DNA of 64,000 nt from Alistipes sp. (GCA_020026335.1 JAHHQO010000001.1:62001-126000); one strand, 5' to 3'; shown: positions 18,599-28,845, counted from the first letter of the stretch. Program-made: numbers and translations. Notes: generated by a model from the sequence alone, not told the origin.

Positions 18599-19150
18599 GT
18601 TTCCTGCGGAAATCTCCTCCTCCGAGTATTGAGCGGTTGGGGTATCGCGCCGTTCGGGATTGCCCGTTTTTTTTGCGCGTGGCTTTCGTTATATTCCACC
18701 TACACCTATTTTCCCCTGTCCCAACTGTCCCTTTTTCACCCACATTCCTATGTCTCACCTGCCTTATATTTTCCTGCGCTTGCCCATATTCTTATGAACC
18801 ATTGTTTTCTGCCCCTGTCCTATGGGGGCGTCTGCCCATTTTTCACCGCTCCATATTTTCTATCCTTGTCTCTCTGCTCCGTGGTTTCCCTGCCCGTGGT
18901 CTCCTTTTCCCTCTCCAAAAAATGTTTCTCCGCCCACTTTTCCGCATACGCGCCCCCCCTATCTGCGCGCGAAAATTTTATATTTATCCCCCAAAAAAAA
19001 TGGAAAATGTATTTAAAAAAATTGGGGATTTTTGACCGCTCGAAAAGGGCAGAAAAATACCCTGCATCGAGGGGGCAACGGTGTGGGGAGTAATCGTCCA
19101 AAATTGGGGTAATTCTCTACCAACGAATTGTAAAAAATGGTTGAAAAAGT

Positions 19151-19319
19151 GGCTGTTAATAACTTTTGACAGCCATTGTTTATAACTATACAAATAATTG
19201 AAAATTAAGTTATTAACATTTGTTAACAAACTTCTGCCTGCCTTTCGAAAAGTAAATTTGAGTAATTGAGAATGGTGGGGGAGAGGAGTGTTATAGTACA
19301 ATATAGTTATTGTTAAATT
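19151..19319 (+). repeat. Bipartite repeat with ATAGTTATTGTTAAATT tail, copy 2
   Basis: It begins GGCTGTTAATAACTTTT, has TTGTTTATAAC about 20 nt later and ends with a 22-nt tail (19298-19319) identical to 28330-28351. Confidence 0.7.
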
Positions 19320-20100
19320 CCGACATTGGAGAGAGGGGCGTTTCGAGTAAATTTTAGGGGTCGATTTTTTAGTTGGCAATTATCCCGAATTTTGCCCCGA
19401 AAAGCCCAATTTTTGAGGGCTGATTTTCAAATTTTTTTCGCCCCTTTAAGGGGTATTTTTAACCCTCTCGTAGCAAGTCGCCCGACCCCAAAAAAGCACC
19501 CGCGTTGCTTGGAGATACATCAAAAAATGGGAGTAGGGGAGGAAGGGGGAGTCCGTAGTCGTGGGTGAATATTTTTGCGGAGGTGGGGAATGTGACGGTG
19601 GGGTGGTGCCGAGGAGAGGGGGCGTATCCAAAAGAAAACCGCGCCCTTCCTTCAAAACGGGTGGGGTGGAAAGGAAAAGAGGGTAATCTGCGGGCGGGGA
19701 AAATATTTTTTTCGGGCAGAAGTGAAGTATGTGCGGGGCAGGGGTTAGGGCGGAAAATAATCTGCGGAGGAAAACGGAAAAACTGCCAGAGGGGGTGCGG
19801 CTGGCAACCTCGTGCAACCCCATGTCACCCCATGCAACGCTCCCGCTGCCATTCTATATTCCGTCCCATCTGCCTTTCCCCGACTGTTCAACAACCGCTC
19901 GCCCGCCGCCCGTCATCACCGCCGCCCGCCGTCTACGTCCCTGCTTGCCCCGCCCGATAACCGCCCTCCGCCCACAACTGCCCTGCCAATCCCCCGCAAA
20001 CCGCCCGATACCTTCGCCACAACCCCCTCTGCCCGTCCACAAACCCTCACAAACCGCCTTCGAACCGCCCTCACTGCAACTCTAACCGCCCCCACAGCAA

Positions 20101-20128
20101 AAAGATATGAAATAATTTCATATCTTTG
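20101..20128 (+). promoter_or_regulatory. queD promoter within a 27-bp perfect palindrome
   Basis: The perfect palindrome at 20101-20127 (13-nt arms AAAGATATGAAAT and ATTTCATATCTTT around one A) contains the -7 box TATCTTTG (20121-20128). The ATG follows 4 nt after the box, so the transcript may have almost no leader, and a dimeric repressor bound here would block the promoter. Confidence 0.6.
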
Positions 20129-20132
20129 CACC

Positions 20133-20591
20133 ATGAAAACAACGATTCGATTAACTAAAGAGTTCTCTTTTGAGGCGGCACACTCTCTCGACGGATATGA
20201 CGGAGCGTGTCGTGAGATTCACGGTCACTCCTACCGTCTTTTTGTCACGGTGAAGGGGGTACCTCTCGAGGACGCCTCAAGTCCCAAATACGGTATGGTC
20301 ATGGATTTCGGTGTGCTGAAGCGCATCGTCAATGAGGAGGTCGTCTCGCGTCTCGACCACTCGTTGGTCCTCCGCGATTCGGAGCTGAATGCCCCCCTGC
20401 GTGAGGTGCTCACGAAGCGATTCTCCAACATCCATTTTGTCGATTACCAGCCCACGTGCGAGAATATGCTCGCCGACTTCGCCCACCGCATCGGACGCCG
20501 ACTGCCCGAGGGCGTGAAGCTCCATTCGCTCAAACTCCACGAGACAGCCACCTCGTTTGCCGAGTGGTACGCCGAGGACAACTGCCAATAA
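20133..20591 (+). CDS. queD: 6-carboxytetrahydropterin synthase (PTPS family)
   Basis: Converts dihydroneopterin triphosphate to 6-carboxytetrahydropterin in queuosine/7-deazaguanine synthesis. I chose the ATG at 20133, giving 152 residues. The frame is open further upstream, but that part lies in the non-coding C-rich block. The zinc ligands are H17, H30 and H32 (REIHGHSYR) and C26 is the catalytic cysteine. RLDHS carries the second catalytic histidine. queC and queE are not adjacent, so assignment to queuosine rather than another pterin pathway rests on family size and motifs. polA starts 14 nt later. Confidence 0.88.
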   Translation: MKTTIRLTKEFSFEAAHSLDGYDGACREIHGHSYRLFVTVKGVPLEDASSPKYGMVMDFGVLKRIVNEEVVSRLDHSLVLRDSELNAPLREVLTKRFSNIHFVDYQPTCENMLADFAHRIGRRLPEGVKLHSLKLHETATSFAEWYAEDNCQ

Positions 20592-20605
20592 AACAAGCCA
20601 CAGCG

Positions 20606-23596
20606 ATGAAAAAAATGTTTCTGGTCGATGCCTATGCATTGATTTTCAAATACTACTACGCTTTTTTCCGTCACCCGATGCGCAATCGCGAGGGGCTGAA
20701 CACCTCGGTGGTCTTCGGCTTCGTGAAGTTCATTCGCGACATTCTCAAGCGCGAGCACCCCGACCTGCTGGGTGTGGCTTTCGACCCCAAGGGCGGCTGT
20801 TTCCGCAAGGAGATTTTCCCCGAATACAAGGCCAACCGACCTGCCACCCCCGAGGATATTATCCTCTCGGTGCCCTACATCAAGCGGTTCCTCGAGGCGA
20901 TGTGTATCCCCGTGTTGGAAATCCCCGGCTATGAGGCGGACGATGTCATCGGCACGCTCTCGCACAAGGGAGCCGATGCCGGTTACGAGGTCTTCATGGT
21001 CACCCCCGACAAGGACTACGGACAGCTGGTGAGGGAGAATTGCAAGATTTACAAGCAGACCGCCAACGACGGTATCGAGATTCTCGACACCGCGGCCATC
21101 AATGCCAAGTACGGTATCGACAACCCCGAACTGGTGCGCGACATTCTGGCACTGTGGGGCGATACGGCGGATAACATTCCGGGTGTGCCGGGCATCGGTG
21201 AGAAGGGTGCCTGCAAGTTGGTCAGAGAGTGGGGTACGGTGGAGAATATCCTTGCCAACGCCTCGCAAATCAAGGGCAAGCAGGGTCGCAACATCGAGGA
21301 GTGGGGCGACAAACTGCGTCTAGCGAAGACGCTGACCACCATCAGTCTGGACGTGCCCGTGGAGTTCGACCCTCAGGCGCTGAGCATCTGCGAGCCGCAC
21401 CTCGACCAGCTGAAGGCTCTCTATGCCGAGCTGGATTTCAAGTATTTCATTGCCGACCTTCAGAATATGGCACCTGCCGCCCCCGTCAGCGATGCGCCCC
21501 ATCAGGAGCCGCAACGCCAGCTCGCGGAGATGGCACGCGCCAAGTCGGCGGCCGCCAAGAAGGCGGCTTTGGCAGGTCAGGGCGACCTCTTTGCCCCTGC
21601 CGAAACTCCTGCGGAGAGTGCCACCGAAACCGTTGCCCCCACCGTGGAGCAGCCACAACCCATGCAGGGCGATTTGTTCGCCACTATGTCAGCCCCTTTA
21701 GTCCCTGCAACTCCTTCTGCGCCTGCCACACCCGTGACCGCTTCGGCGGAAAACCCCACGGAGGAGACCCCCGCGGAGGAGATGGTTATCCGCACGGCAG
21801 CCGACACGCCCCATACCTACACCCTCATCGACAATGTCGATGCCCTGCGTGAGGTGGTGGCGGAGCTGATGCAGTGCGAGGAGTTCTGCTTCGACACCGA
21901 GACCACGGGATTTGACATCTTCAACGACCGCATCGTGGGTCTTTCGTTAGCGGTGAAACCCCACGAGGCGTGGTATGTCAGCTTCACCGAGGAGCACACC
22001 GCCGCCTTTGCCGAGGTGTTGCGTCCGCTGTTCGAGAACGAAAATATCGCCAAGGTGGGTCAGAATGTGAAGTTCGACCTCATGGTGTTGAGCCATTTGG
22101 GCATCGCCATTCGCGGCCGCAAGCTCGACACGATGATTCTCCACTACCTGCTCGACCCCGAGTCGCGCCACAATATGAATGCCCTCGCCCTGCGCTATCT
22201 CAACTACCAACCCATAGAGATTGAGTCGCTCATCGGCAAGGGAGCCCGTCAGCTGACCATGGATTTGGTGAGCGTGGAGCGCGTGACGGAGTACGCCGCC
22301 GAGGATGCCGACATCACCCTCCAGCTCAAGCACGTCCTCTACCCGATGATTGAGGAGCGCGGACTCCACAACCTCTATTTCGAGATTGAGGAGCCGATGA
22401 TTGACGTGCTGGCGGACATCGAGATGGCGGGCGTGAAGCTCGACACCGATGCTCTGGCGCGTTACAGCGTCACCCTCGAACAGCGTCTCGACACACTCAT
22501 GGCGGAGATTCGCACCGAGGCGGACGAGCCTTCGCTCAATGTCAATTCGCCGCGCCAGCTGGGTGAGGTGCTCTTCGGCAAGATGAAGATTGCCGACAAG
22601 CCCAAGATGACGCGCACCAAGCAGTTCTGCACCGATGAGGAGTATTTGCAGAGCTTCGCCCACAAGCACCGCATCATCGACCTCATTTTGGAGTACCGCG
22701 GTGTGAAGAAACTCCTCTCAACCTATGTCGATGCCCTGCCCCAGCTGGTGAACCGCACCACGGGACGCATACATACCTCGTTCAATCAGGCGGTCACTGC
22801 CACGGGACGACTCTCATCGACGAATCCCAACCTGCAGAATATCCCCGTGCGTGACGAGATGGGCAAGCCCATACGTGCGGCATTTATCCCCTCCGATGAC
22901 GACCACCTTCTTCTCTCGGCGGATTACAGTCAGGTGGAGTTGCGACTCATGGCGCATCTGTCGGGTGACGAGGCACTCATCGCCGCCTTTGCCCACGGTG
23001 AGGATATCCACGCTGCCACGGCGGCACGCCTGTTCGACAAACCTCTCGATGAGGTGACCTCCGACGAGCGACGCAAGGCCAAGACCGCCAATTTCGGCAT
23101 TATCTACGGCATTTCGGCGTTCGGACTGAGCCAGCGACTGGAGATACCGCGCAAGGAGGCCAAGGAGATTATTGACGGCTATTTCGCCTCGTATCCCGGA
23201 GTGAAGGAGTATATGGAACGTGTGGTCGATGAGGCGCGCACCAACGGCTATGTGGAGACCATCTTCGGCCGCCGCCGCTATCTCAACGACATCCTCTCGC
23301 GCAATGCCGTGGCTCGCGGTCTGGCGGAGCGCAATGCCGTGAATGCCCCCATTCAGGGCTCGGCTGCCGATGTGATGAAGATTGCCATGATAGAGGTCCA
23401 TCGCCGCTTCAAGGCGGAGCATATCCGCTCGAAGGTCATCTTGCAGGTGCATGACGAAATCATCATCGATATGTTGCGCGAGGAGCAGGAGCGCGTGGTG
23501 GCGATTGTCACCGATGCCATGGAGCATGCCGCCGACCTCAAGGTGCGTCTGGTGGTCGATTACGGCATCGGCAACAACTGGCTCGAAGCCCACTAA
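20606..23596 (+). CDS. polA: DNA polymerase I
   Basis: Repair and Okazaki-fragment polymerase. I chose the ATG at 20606 (996 residues, starting MKKMFLVDAYALIF). The earlier open frame overlaps queD. The order is a 5'-3' flap exonuclease (1-about 300), a long Ala/Pro/Thr-rich linker (about 310-400), a 3'-5' proofreading exonuclease with D430/E432 in FDTETTG, and a family A polymerase with D773 (DYSQVELR) and D950 (QVHDEI). Proofreading residues are intact. The linker contains two QGDLF motifs (325-329 and 354-358) that resemble beta-clamp binding peptides. It probably shares a transcript with queD. Confidence 0.96.
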   Translation: MKKMFLVDAYALIFKYYYAFFRHPMRNREGLNTSVVFGFVKFIRDILKREHPDLLGVAFDPKGGCFRKEIFPEYKANRPATPEDIILSVPYIKRFLEAMCIPVLEIPGYEADDVIGTLSHKGADAGYEVFMVTPDKDYGQLVRENCKIYKQTANDGIEILDTAAINAKYGIDNPELVRDILALWGDTADNIPGVPGIGEKGACKLVREWGTVENILANASQIKGKQGRNIEEWGDKLRLAKTLTTISLDVPVEFDPQALSICEPHLDQLKALYAELDFKYFIADLQNMAPAAPVSDAPHQEPQRQLAEMARAKSAAAKKAALAGQGDLFAPAETPAESATETVAPTVEQPQPMQGDLFATMSAPLVPATPSAPATPVTASAENPTEETPAEEMVIRTAADTPHTYTLIDNVDALREVVAELMQCEEFCFDTETTGFDIFNDRIVGLSLAVKPHEAWYVSFTEEHTAAFAEVLRPLFENENIAKVGQNVKFDLMVLSHLGIAIRGRKLDTMILHYLLDPESRHNMNALALRYLNYQPIEIESLIGKGARQLTMDLVSVERVTEYAAEDADITLQLKHVLYPMIEERGLHNLYFEIEEPMIDVLADIEMAGVKLDTDALARYSVTLEQRLDTLMAEIRTEADEPSLNVNSPRQLGEVLFGKMKIADKPKMTRTKQFCTDEEYLQSFAHKHRIIDLILEYRGVKKLLSTYVDALPQLVNRTTGRIHTSFNQAVTATGRLSSTNPNLQNIPVRDEMGKPIRAAFIPSDDDHLLLSADYSQVELRLMAHLSGDEALIAAFAHGEDIHAATAARLFDKPLDEVTSDERRKAKTANFGIIYGISAFGLSQRLEIPRKEAKEIIDGYFASYPGVKEYMERVVDEARTNGYVETIFGRRRYLNDILSRNAVARGLAERNAVNAPIQGSAADVMKIAMIEVHRRFKAEHIRSKVILQVHDEIIIDMLREEQERVVAIVTDAMEHAADLKVRLVVDYGIGNNWLEAH

Positions 23597-23677
23597 CAGC
23601 GGGGGAGGGAGACCGCCCCGCAAACACATCCGACAACGGGCGGCCGTCCCACGGGGCGACCGATTCCTACGATACCG

Positions 23678-23726
23678 ACACCGCGACCGATGTCCCTTTT
23701 CGGGGTACACGGTCGCGGTGTTGTTG
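23678..23726 (+). terminator. Probable polA terminator
   Basis: A perfect 12-bp stem, ACACCGCGACCG/CGGTCGCGGTGT (23678-23689 with 23710-23721), has a 20-nt loop and is followed by TTGTTGTG, a weak U tract. Confidence 0.55.
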
Positions 23727-23756
23727 TGTCGGTGGGCGAAAATAAAGGGGATTTCT

Positions 23757-23800
23757 GGCTGTTGATAACTTCTAAAAGAGGTTGTTTATAACTTTTCAAA
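23757..23800 (+). repeat. Bipartite GTTGATAAC repeat, copy 3
   Basis: GGCTGTTGATAACTTCT is followed about 12 nt later by GTTGTTTATAACTTTTC. The AT-rich TTATTGTTAAATT tail seen in other copies is absent; instead TTTGTAACC and TTTACAACT follow. Confidence 0.55.
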
Positions 23801-23861
23801 GGGTTTGTAACCAGTTGTTTGCACTCTGTTTACAACTCCGTACCCCGTGCCGTAAAAAACG

Positions 23862-23888
23862 AAAAAAAATCCTCGCCGAGCGAGGATT
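23862..23888 (-). terminator. recO terminator
   Basis: On the minus strand AATCCTCG/CGAGGATT forms an 8-bp stem with a 5-nt loop, followed by a T tract (complement of 23862-23869). Confidence 0.88.
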
Positions 23889-23933
23889 ATGGGGTTGAAA
23901 CTTTCCGTGAGCGAGAACCGCGCGCCGTCAGAG

Positions 23934-24665
23934 TCAGAACACCTCTTGCAGAATACGCACCGACTGCACGGCACTGATGGCATCGAGGTGGTAGCCGAAG
24001 TAGATGAGCATCGCGTTGAGAAAATCGACTCGCTGCGTGCGGTTCAATCCGATTTCCGCAAGGTAGCGCACATCGCACTGCATCATGTCGCGCAAAATCA
24101 TGGTGCACTCCTGATTCATGTAGCTGTTGTGCGTGGGGCGTGTGGGAGTGTAGAGACCCTCGCGGATGTCGAACCACGCACCGGCGGAGTATTCGTTGCC
24201 GGGGCAGAAGCCCAACAGACGGCTCAGATTGGCGAGGAACCAGAGGTGGAAATTCGCCACGCCCTCCTCCATGGCATCGAGTGCCTCGACCGAGTGCCAC
24301 ACAAATTCGAAGAGGTCTTCGTTGGGGTCGCTCTCCCTCACCAGACGGTAGAGCACCTCCGCCATGAAGAGTGCCATGGTCGATTTGCGCACATCGAAGG
24401 GCAGATGCTGGAGCGTGAATCCCGACTTGATTTCCTTGAAGCGGTGCATCTGCTGTTTCGATGACTCCAGCCCCTCGAACTCCACGGGAAACATCGGCTG
24501 GAAAAGTGCCAGCTTCGAACCGCGACCCGAACGGCTGCGCACGCCCTGCACCATGTAGCTGCGGCGTCCGCCCACATCGGTGAGCAGATAGACCACCATC
24601 GACGAGTCGCCGTATTTGAGGGTGTGGAGGACGATACCGCGCCCCTTATAACTCTTCAGTGCCAT
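23934..24665 (-). CDS. recO: DNA repair protein RecO
   Basis: Anneals single strands and loads RecA with RecR in the RecFOR pathway. 243 residues, typical size. The N-terminal OB fold (about 1-80, GRGIVLHTLKYGDSS onward) is followed by the helical C-terminal domain. The four-cysteine zinc finger of many RecO proteins is absent. Its start overlaps the end of prmA by 20 nt, so translation of the two is probably coupled. Confidence 0.92.
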   Translation of the reverse strand: MALKSYKGRGIVLHTLKYGDSSMVVYLLTDVGGRRSYMVQGVRSRSGRGSKLALFQPMFPVEFEGLESSKQQMHRFKEIKSGFTLQHLPFDVRKSTMALFMAEVLYRLVRESDPNEDLFEFVWHSVEALDAMEEGVANFHLWFLANLSRLLGFCPGNEYSAGAWFDIREGLYTPTRPTHNSYMNQECTMILRDMMQCDVRYLAEIGLNRTQRVDFLNAMLIYFGYHLDAISAVQSVRILQEVF

Positions 24666-25488
24666 TTTTCACCAAGTGTAACAAACGCCATTCGTCACGA
24701 CTGCGGACGCTCTGTGTGCGAAGTCCGTAGCGTGCAGCCGACTCCTCCAGCGGAGCGATGTCCTCCTCGAAGAATCCGCTCAACAGCAAATCACCGCCGG
24801 GGTTCAACACACGGGCGTAGACCTCCATCGCCGCGAGATGAATGTTGCGGTGGATGTTCGCCACCACAAAGTCGTAGTGACGGTCGGCGATGCGCTCCGT
24901 ACTGCCCAACAGGGGGGTGATGCGCCCCTCCATATGGTTGGTGGCGATGTTCTCCCTGCAATTGTCGTCCGACCACGGGTCGATGTCCACGGCGTCCATG
25001 TGGCGCGCGCCGCACTTCACCGCCACGAGCGACAGCACACCCGTGCCGCTGCCCATGTCGAGACCCGATTTGCCGTCCAACGCCATGTCCAACAACTCGC
25101 GCGACATCATCCATGTGGTGGCGTGCTGTCCCGAACCGAAGGCCTGACGCGGACGCACGATGACCTCCGTCACACCCTCGGGTGCCGCCTCGTGGAAGGG
25201 CGCGCGAATGATGAGACGCCCCTCGATGTCGGTCATCGGAAAATCCTTCTCCCACTCCTCGTTCCAGTTGCGCTCCTCGATTTTGAGGTAGCTGCCCTCG
25301 AATCCGTAACCGCGCAGCAGGTGGTCCACCTCCTCACGACAGGGGGGCAGGGCATCTTCCGGAATGTAGGCTTTGAGTCCCAACTCTCCGTTATCGAAAC
25401 TCTCGAACGGAAAATCCGACAGCTCGGCGGTGAGAATCTCCTGCATCGTCTCGTCGGCAGTGGGTATGGTCAGCTCGATATAATTCAT
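24646..25488 (-). CDS. prmA: Ribosomal protein L11 methyltransferase
   Basis: Methylates ribosomal protein L11 with S-adenosylmethionine. I chose the ATG at 25486-25488 (280 residues, starting MNYIELTIPTADE). The frame continues upstream, but that part overlaps the divergent xerD start. The SAM-binding motif GLDMGSGTGVLSL sits near the middle of the protein, after an N-terminal L11-recognition domain. It heads the prmA-recO pair. Confidence 0.9.
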   Translation of the reverse strand: MNYIELTIPTADETMQEILTAELSDFPFESFDNGELGLKAYIPEDALPPCREEVDHLLRGYGFEGSYLKIEERNWNEEWEKDFPMTDIEGRLIIRAPFHEAAPEGVTEVIVRPRQAFGSGQHATTWMMSRELLDMALDGKSGLDMGSGTGVLSLVAVKCGARHMDAVDIDPWSDDNCRENIATNHMEGRITPLLGSTERIADRHYDFVVANIHRNIHLAAMEVYARVLNPGGDLLLSGFFEEDIAPLEESAARYGLRTQSVRSRDEWRLLHLVKNGTEEL

Positions 25489-25505
25489 GTTTGGCAAATT
25501 TTTCT

Positions 25506-25513
25506 TATCTTCG
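25506..25513 (+). promoter_or_regulatory. xerD promoter -7-like box
   Basis: TATCTTCG differs from TANNTTTG at one position and ends 22 nt before the xerD ATG, in the short prmA/xerD divergent spacer. Confidence 0.4.
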
Positions 25514-25535
25514 TGGACAAAGTTAACCATTATTG

Positions 25536-26459
25536 ATGAAAAAAGAGCCAGCATCCCCCGAAAGTATCCGTCTGTGGAAGGAGATGGGCGACAAATATCG
25601 CACCTACCTCAAACTCGAAAAACGCCTTTCGGAGAACACCGTCATTTCCTATATGCGCGACATCCGCCAGTTTGCCATATTCATACTGCGGCGGGTCGAT
25701 TGTCCGCCTACCGAGGTGACGCGCGAGATGATTGAGGAGTACATGAGTCATCTCTATGAAAGCGGTGCGGAGAAGACCTCGCAGGCACGCTCGTTGAGCG
25801 GCGTTCGTTCGTTCTTCAACTACATGGTGCTGGAGAGTCAGATGGAGGAGTCGCCTGCCGAATTTGTCCCCACACCCAAGGCGGGACGCCAGCTGCCCGA
25901 CGTGCTGACCGTCGATGAGATCGACCGCATCATGGCGACCATCGACTGCTCGACCCCCAAGGGACTGCGCGACAGTGCCATGCTCGAGGTGTTGTATTCG
26001 TGTGGCGTGCGTGTGTCGGAGTTGCTGTCGCTGAGAATGTCCGACCTCTTTTTCGGTGAGGGGTATATCCGTGTCATCGGCAAGGGCGACAAACAGCGTA
26101 TCGTGCCTGTCAGCGCGGTGGCACGCGAGAAGATTTACCGCTGGCTGGACGTGCGCAAGACGATGCTCAAGGCCAACATCAACGAGGAGTGCCTCTTTCT
26201 CAACAACCGTGGCAAACCGCTCACCCGCGTGATGGTCTTCACCATCATTCGACAGGCCGCAGCCCGCGCCGGCATCAATAAGAGTATCAGCCCCCACACC
26301 TTCCGCCATTCGTTTGCCACCCACCTGCTCAACGGAGGGGCGAGCATCCGTCAGGTGCAGGAGATGCTCGGTCACGAGAGCATCATCACCACCGAAATCT
26401 ACACCCACCTCGATCGCGAACACCTGCGCGAAACCATCGAGAAACACCTGCCGTTGTAG
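25536..26459 (+). CDS. xerD: Tyrosine recombinase XerC/XerD
   Basis: Resolves chromosome dimers at dif. I start at ATG 25536 (307 residues); a TTG one codon earlier is possible. The N-terminal SAM-like core-binding domain (about 15-105) is followed by the catalytic domain with R159 (CGVRVSELL), the GKGDKQR lysine region, H254/R257 (PHTFRHSF), H280 (LGHES) and nucleophile Y289. All catalytic residues are present and the size is standard for a housekeeping Xer, which argues against an integrase of a mobile element. Whether it is the C or D paralogue cannot be settled here. Confidence 0.9.
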   Translation: MKKEPASPESIRLWKEMGDKYRTYLKLEKRLSENTVISYMRDIRQFAIFILRRVDCPPTEVTREMIEEYMSHLYESGAEKTSQARSLSGVRSFFNYMVLESQMEESPAEFVPTPKAGRQLPDVLTVDEIDRIMATIDCSTPKGLRDSAMLEVLYSCGVRVSELLSLRMSDLFFGEGYIRVIGKGDKQRIVPVSAVAREKIYRWLDVRKTMLKANINEECLFLNNRGKPLTRVMVFTIIRQAAARAGINKSISPHTFRHSFATHLLNGGASIRQVQEMLGHESIITTEIYTHLDREHLRETIEKHLPL

Positions 26460-26651
26460 AACGGCGGAGTTGGCTTCTGGTCGCTGGTTTTTAGACGGTT
26501 GGAAGGATTTTCCGAGGGGGAGGGTATGGTGCTTTCCAAGGCTTTTTCAAGGCTTTCGGGGTGACTTTTGCGGGACTTTTTTCAAGGCTCTTGTAGGACT
26601 TTCCCAAGGCTTTTGCGGGGCTTTCGGGGTGACCGGATTTAGGATTGACCT

Positions 26652-26705
26652 CGGCTTCGGTTGGTTGTTCGGCTTTGGTTGGTTGTTCGGCTTTGGTTGG
26701 TTGTT
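26652..26705. repeat. 18-bp tandem triplication
   Basis: Three head-to-tail units read CGGCTTYGGTTGGTTGTT (Y is C in unit 1 and T in units 2 and 3). On the minus strand they would encode repeats of AEQPTK in the low-complexity frame 26491-26907. Confidence 0.85.
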
Positions 26706-28135
26706 CTGCTCCGGATTGACTTCGGCTCTCTTCGACTCCTATTCCCGATAGCACATAATCTGTACTACACCCTGCACCGCCTGCCGTATTACGCCCTGCG
26801 CCATCTTCTGTGCCATTACTGTACTGCCCTTTGCGCGCATCCGCACCACCGCCCGCGCCATCATCGCGTCGCCCTCGCACCTCCCTTGTTTCGACTCTCT
26901 CCGCCACTCTGCCCCCGACCGCACCACCTGTCGCGCGACCTCTGTATTACCTCCTGCTCCGCCCGCTGTTCCACACTTTCCGCAACCATCTGTTTACACC
27001 CGCACCACCGACTGAAACACCCACCGCGCCACCTATTTTCACACCCACGTGTCGCCCCTCCCTCCTCCATTTCGCCCTTCGCGCCTTTCCGTTTTTCCTC
27101 TCTGCATTGCCCTGCTTTTCCCCCGATGGACTCCCCCGTCCTTCGCCATTTTGGGCAAAATCTCCGACTTTTTCCCGATTTTCGGGGTGAATTTTCACTT
27201 TTTACGCAATTTAATATCGGTATTTTTGGGGATAAAAAACCCTCTTTACAGCGTCTGTATACCTGTGTTTGTCATTTATGCCCTCTAATACTATTAGTTT
27301 TGACCCCCTGCACACGGATTTTTTCGATAATTCACACCCCAAGTCACTAACTTGGTGACCGAACATCGCTTTCCCGACTCGTTCCGCGCCCCCAATTACC
27401 GCCCCGTTGCACTTTATATTTCCGCGCGCAGATATTTACAACACCTTAAAAACCAGCTATTAATACCGATTACCTGCTACTCGTAACACCTGTTTTCGCA
27501 CCATTATTAAATATCCCGATTGCCCTGTCCTCCCCATACCGCGTTTGGTTTCTCCCGTACCATTTCTTGCGATTTCTTTTATCACGGTTTTCCGTTATGT
27601 TATTTCTCTCCTGCCGTGTAAGTATAAATTTCTAATACTATTAGACGGGGATAATTTCCCGTTCATGAAGGGAAATTTTCGTCCGAGATAGGGGAGTCAA
27701 TCTCTCGATTTTTCAGTCGTGCCGACTTTTTGAAATTTCAGCTGTCGCGACTATTAGATTTTTTAACCGTGCAGACCTTTTGATTTTTCCCTCTGTCCTC
27801 CCTGTTCTGTCCCGAAAAAAAATCATGTACCCCAGCCTAAATTCCACAAAATTTTCCTCCCAACATCGAGATTTTATCCCAAAATCCACCTCTCGAAACC
27901 TCGAAACATAAGCCCGAAGCCCCATGCCTCAAGACCCGAAGCCACACCCTAATCCGTAAAAAATCCGTTCCCTCTCAAAAAATCACCTCATTTTCCCCGA
28001 ATTTTGCCCCTTCCCCAAAAAATTCCACTCTTATCCTCCCGTAGAATTCCGCCCTAAAATTCCCGAACCACCGCTCCGCTCCGCCAAAATCCGCCGACCC
28101 TCGATCACAATTCCCCAAATTCCCAAAAATTTCCT

Positions 28136-28351
28136 CCCTCCGATTCGAATCAGAAGTATTCCCCAGAAAATATTTGCAAAAAATGGGCTTTCCGCAGGCT
28201 GTTGAAAACTCTTTTTTGCAATGTTTATAACCTTATAACTTACTTATTGTTAAATTGTTGTGGTGTGTGGATAATTGTGACGGCAATTTTTCGGGCTTGT
28301 GGAATATTTGGAGTTGGCTCTCTTGGGGTACAATATAGTTATTGTTAAATT
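28136..28351 (+). repeat. Long direct repeat, copy 1 (bipartite GTTGATAAC family)
   Basis: Begins TCCCTCCGAT, includes GGCTGTTGAAAACT (28197), TGTTTATAACC, the phrase ACTTACTTATTGTTAAATTG (about 28238-28257) and ends with the 22-nt tail at 28330-28351. The same order recurs at 28846-29060. Confidence 0.85.
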
Positions 28352-28845
28352 CTGTGTTGGAAAACAGCATTTGGGGGCCGGTGAAGTTGTAAAAATGGGG
28401 CGCAGGGGGAGGAGGGGCAGGCGCGCGAGCGTGAGTGCTTGAGAAAATGAGCTGGTCGGGTATTGTTGGGGGCATAAAAACTCGAAGCGATAGTGCAGGA
28501 GTGTGGAAAGTAGCGAAAGAAAAGTTGAGAATTGATGAAATAAAGAAGAGAGTGAGTGTGGAACGTGTCGGTGAATTTTGGTAGTGGCGAAAATATGTGT
28601 TTGGCGAGGGGGTAATCGGCGCGGGAGGCGCGGGCTTCTTGGGAGAAGGTCGAAAAAAAATTGTGGCGTGAGGGGGTGCGAGGAAGTTGTGTGTAGAAAG
28701 TGGGCTAAAGTTGGTGCAAAATAATGGGTGAAAAGTGCGTCCATTTTTCCGATTATGCCTGCAATGTGCTGGTGAGCGATTGAAAAAACGGTGAAGACGG
28801 GGAAATAAACGGAGCGAAAATTTTCGGGAGAGTGTGGGGATTCCC

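Larger units (their letters stand above)
18336..20100. other. 1.8-kb non-coding region
   Basis: Between sppA and queD. It holds a 62-nt inverted repeat (18537-18598), a C/T-rich block (about 18600-18960), one copy of the TGTTGATAAC-type repeat unit (19151-19319), a G-rich block (about 19330-19800) and a C-rich block (19800-20095). Open frames such as 18575-19093 are low-complexity and were not called. Confidence 0.65.
23597..23933. other. Spacer between convergent polA and recO
   Basis: Holds a long hairpin downstream of polA (23678-23721), one copy of the bipartite GTTGATAAC repeat (23757-23800) and the recO terminator (23862-23888). No gene. Confidence 0.7.

Noticed and set aside
18571..19093. 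Overlapping plus-strand frames in the sppA-queD spacer
   Set aside because: They arise from a C/T-rich block (Phe, Ser, Pro, Leu) and begin inside the palindrome; not protein-like.
25536..26459. Integrase of a mobile element
   Set aside because: Length, motif order and the absence of att duplications or cargo nearby fit the housekeeping Xer recombinase better.
26652..26705. Short CRISPR-like or satellite array
   Set aside because: Head-to-tail 18-mers without spacers; a simple triplication.
26661..27350. 229-residue plus-strand frame after xerD
   Set aside because: Pro/His/Arg-rich translation of a C-rich block, without conserved motifs.
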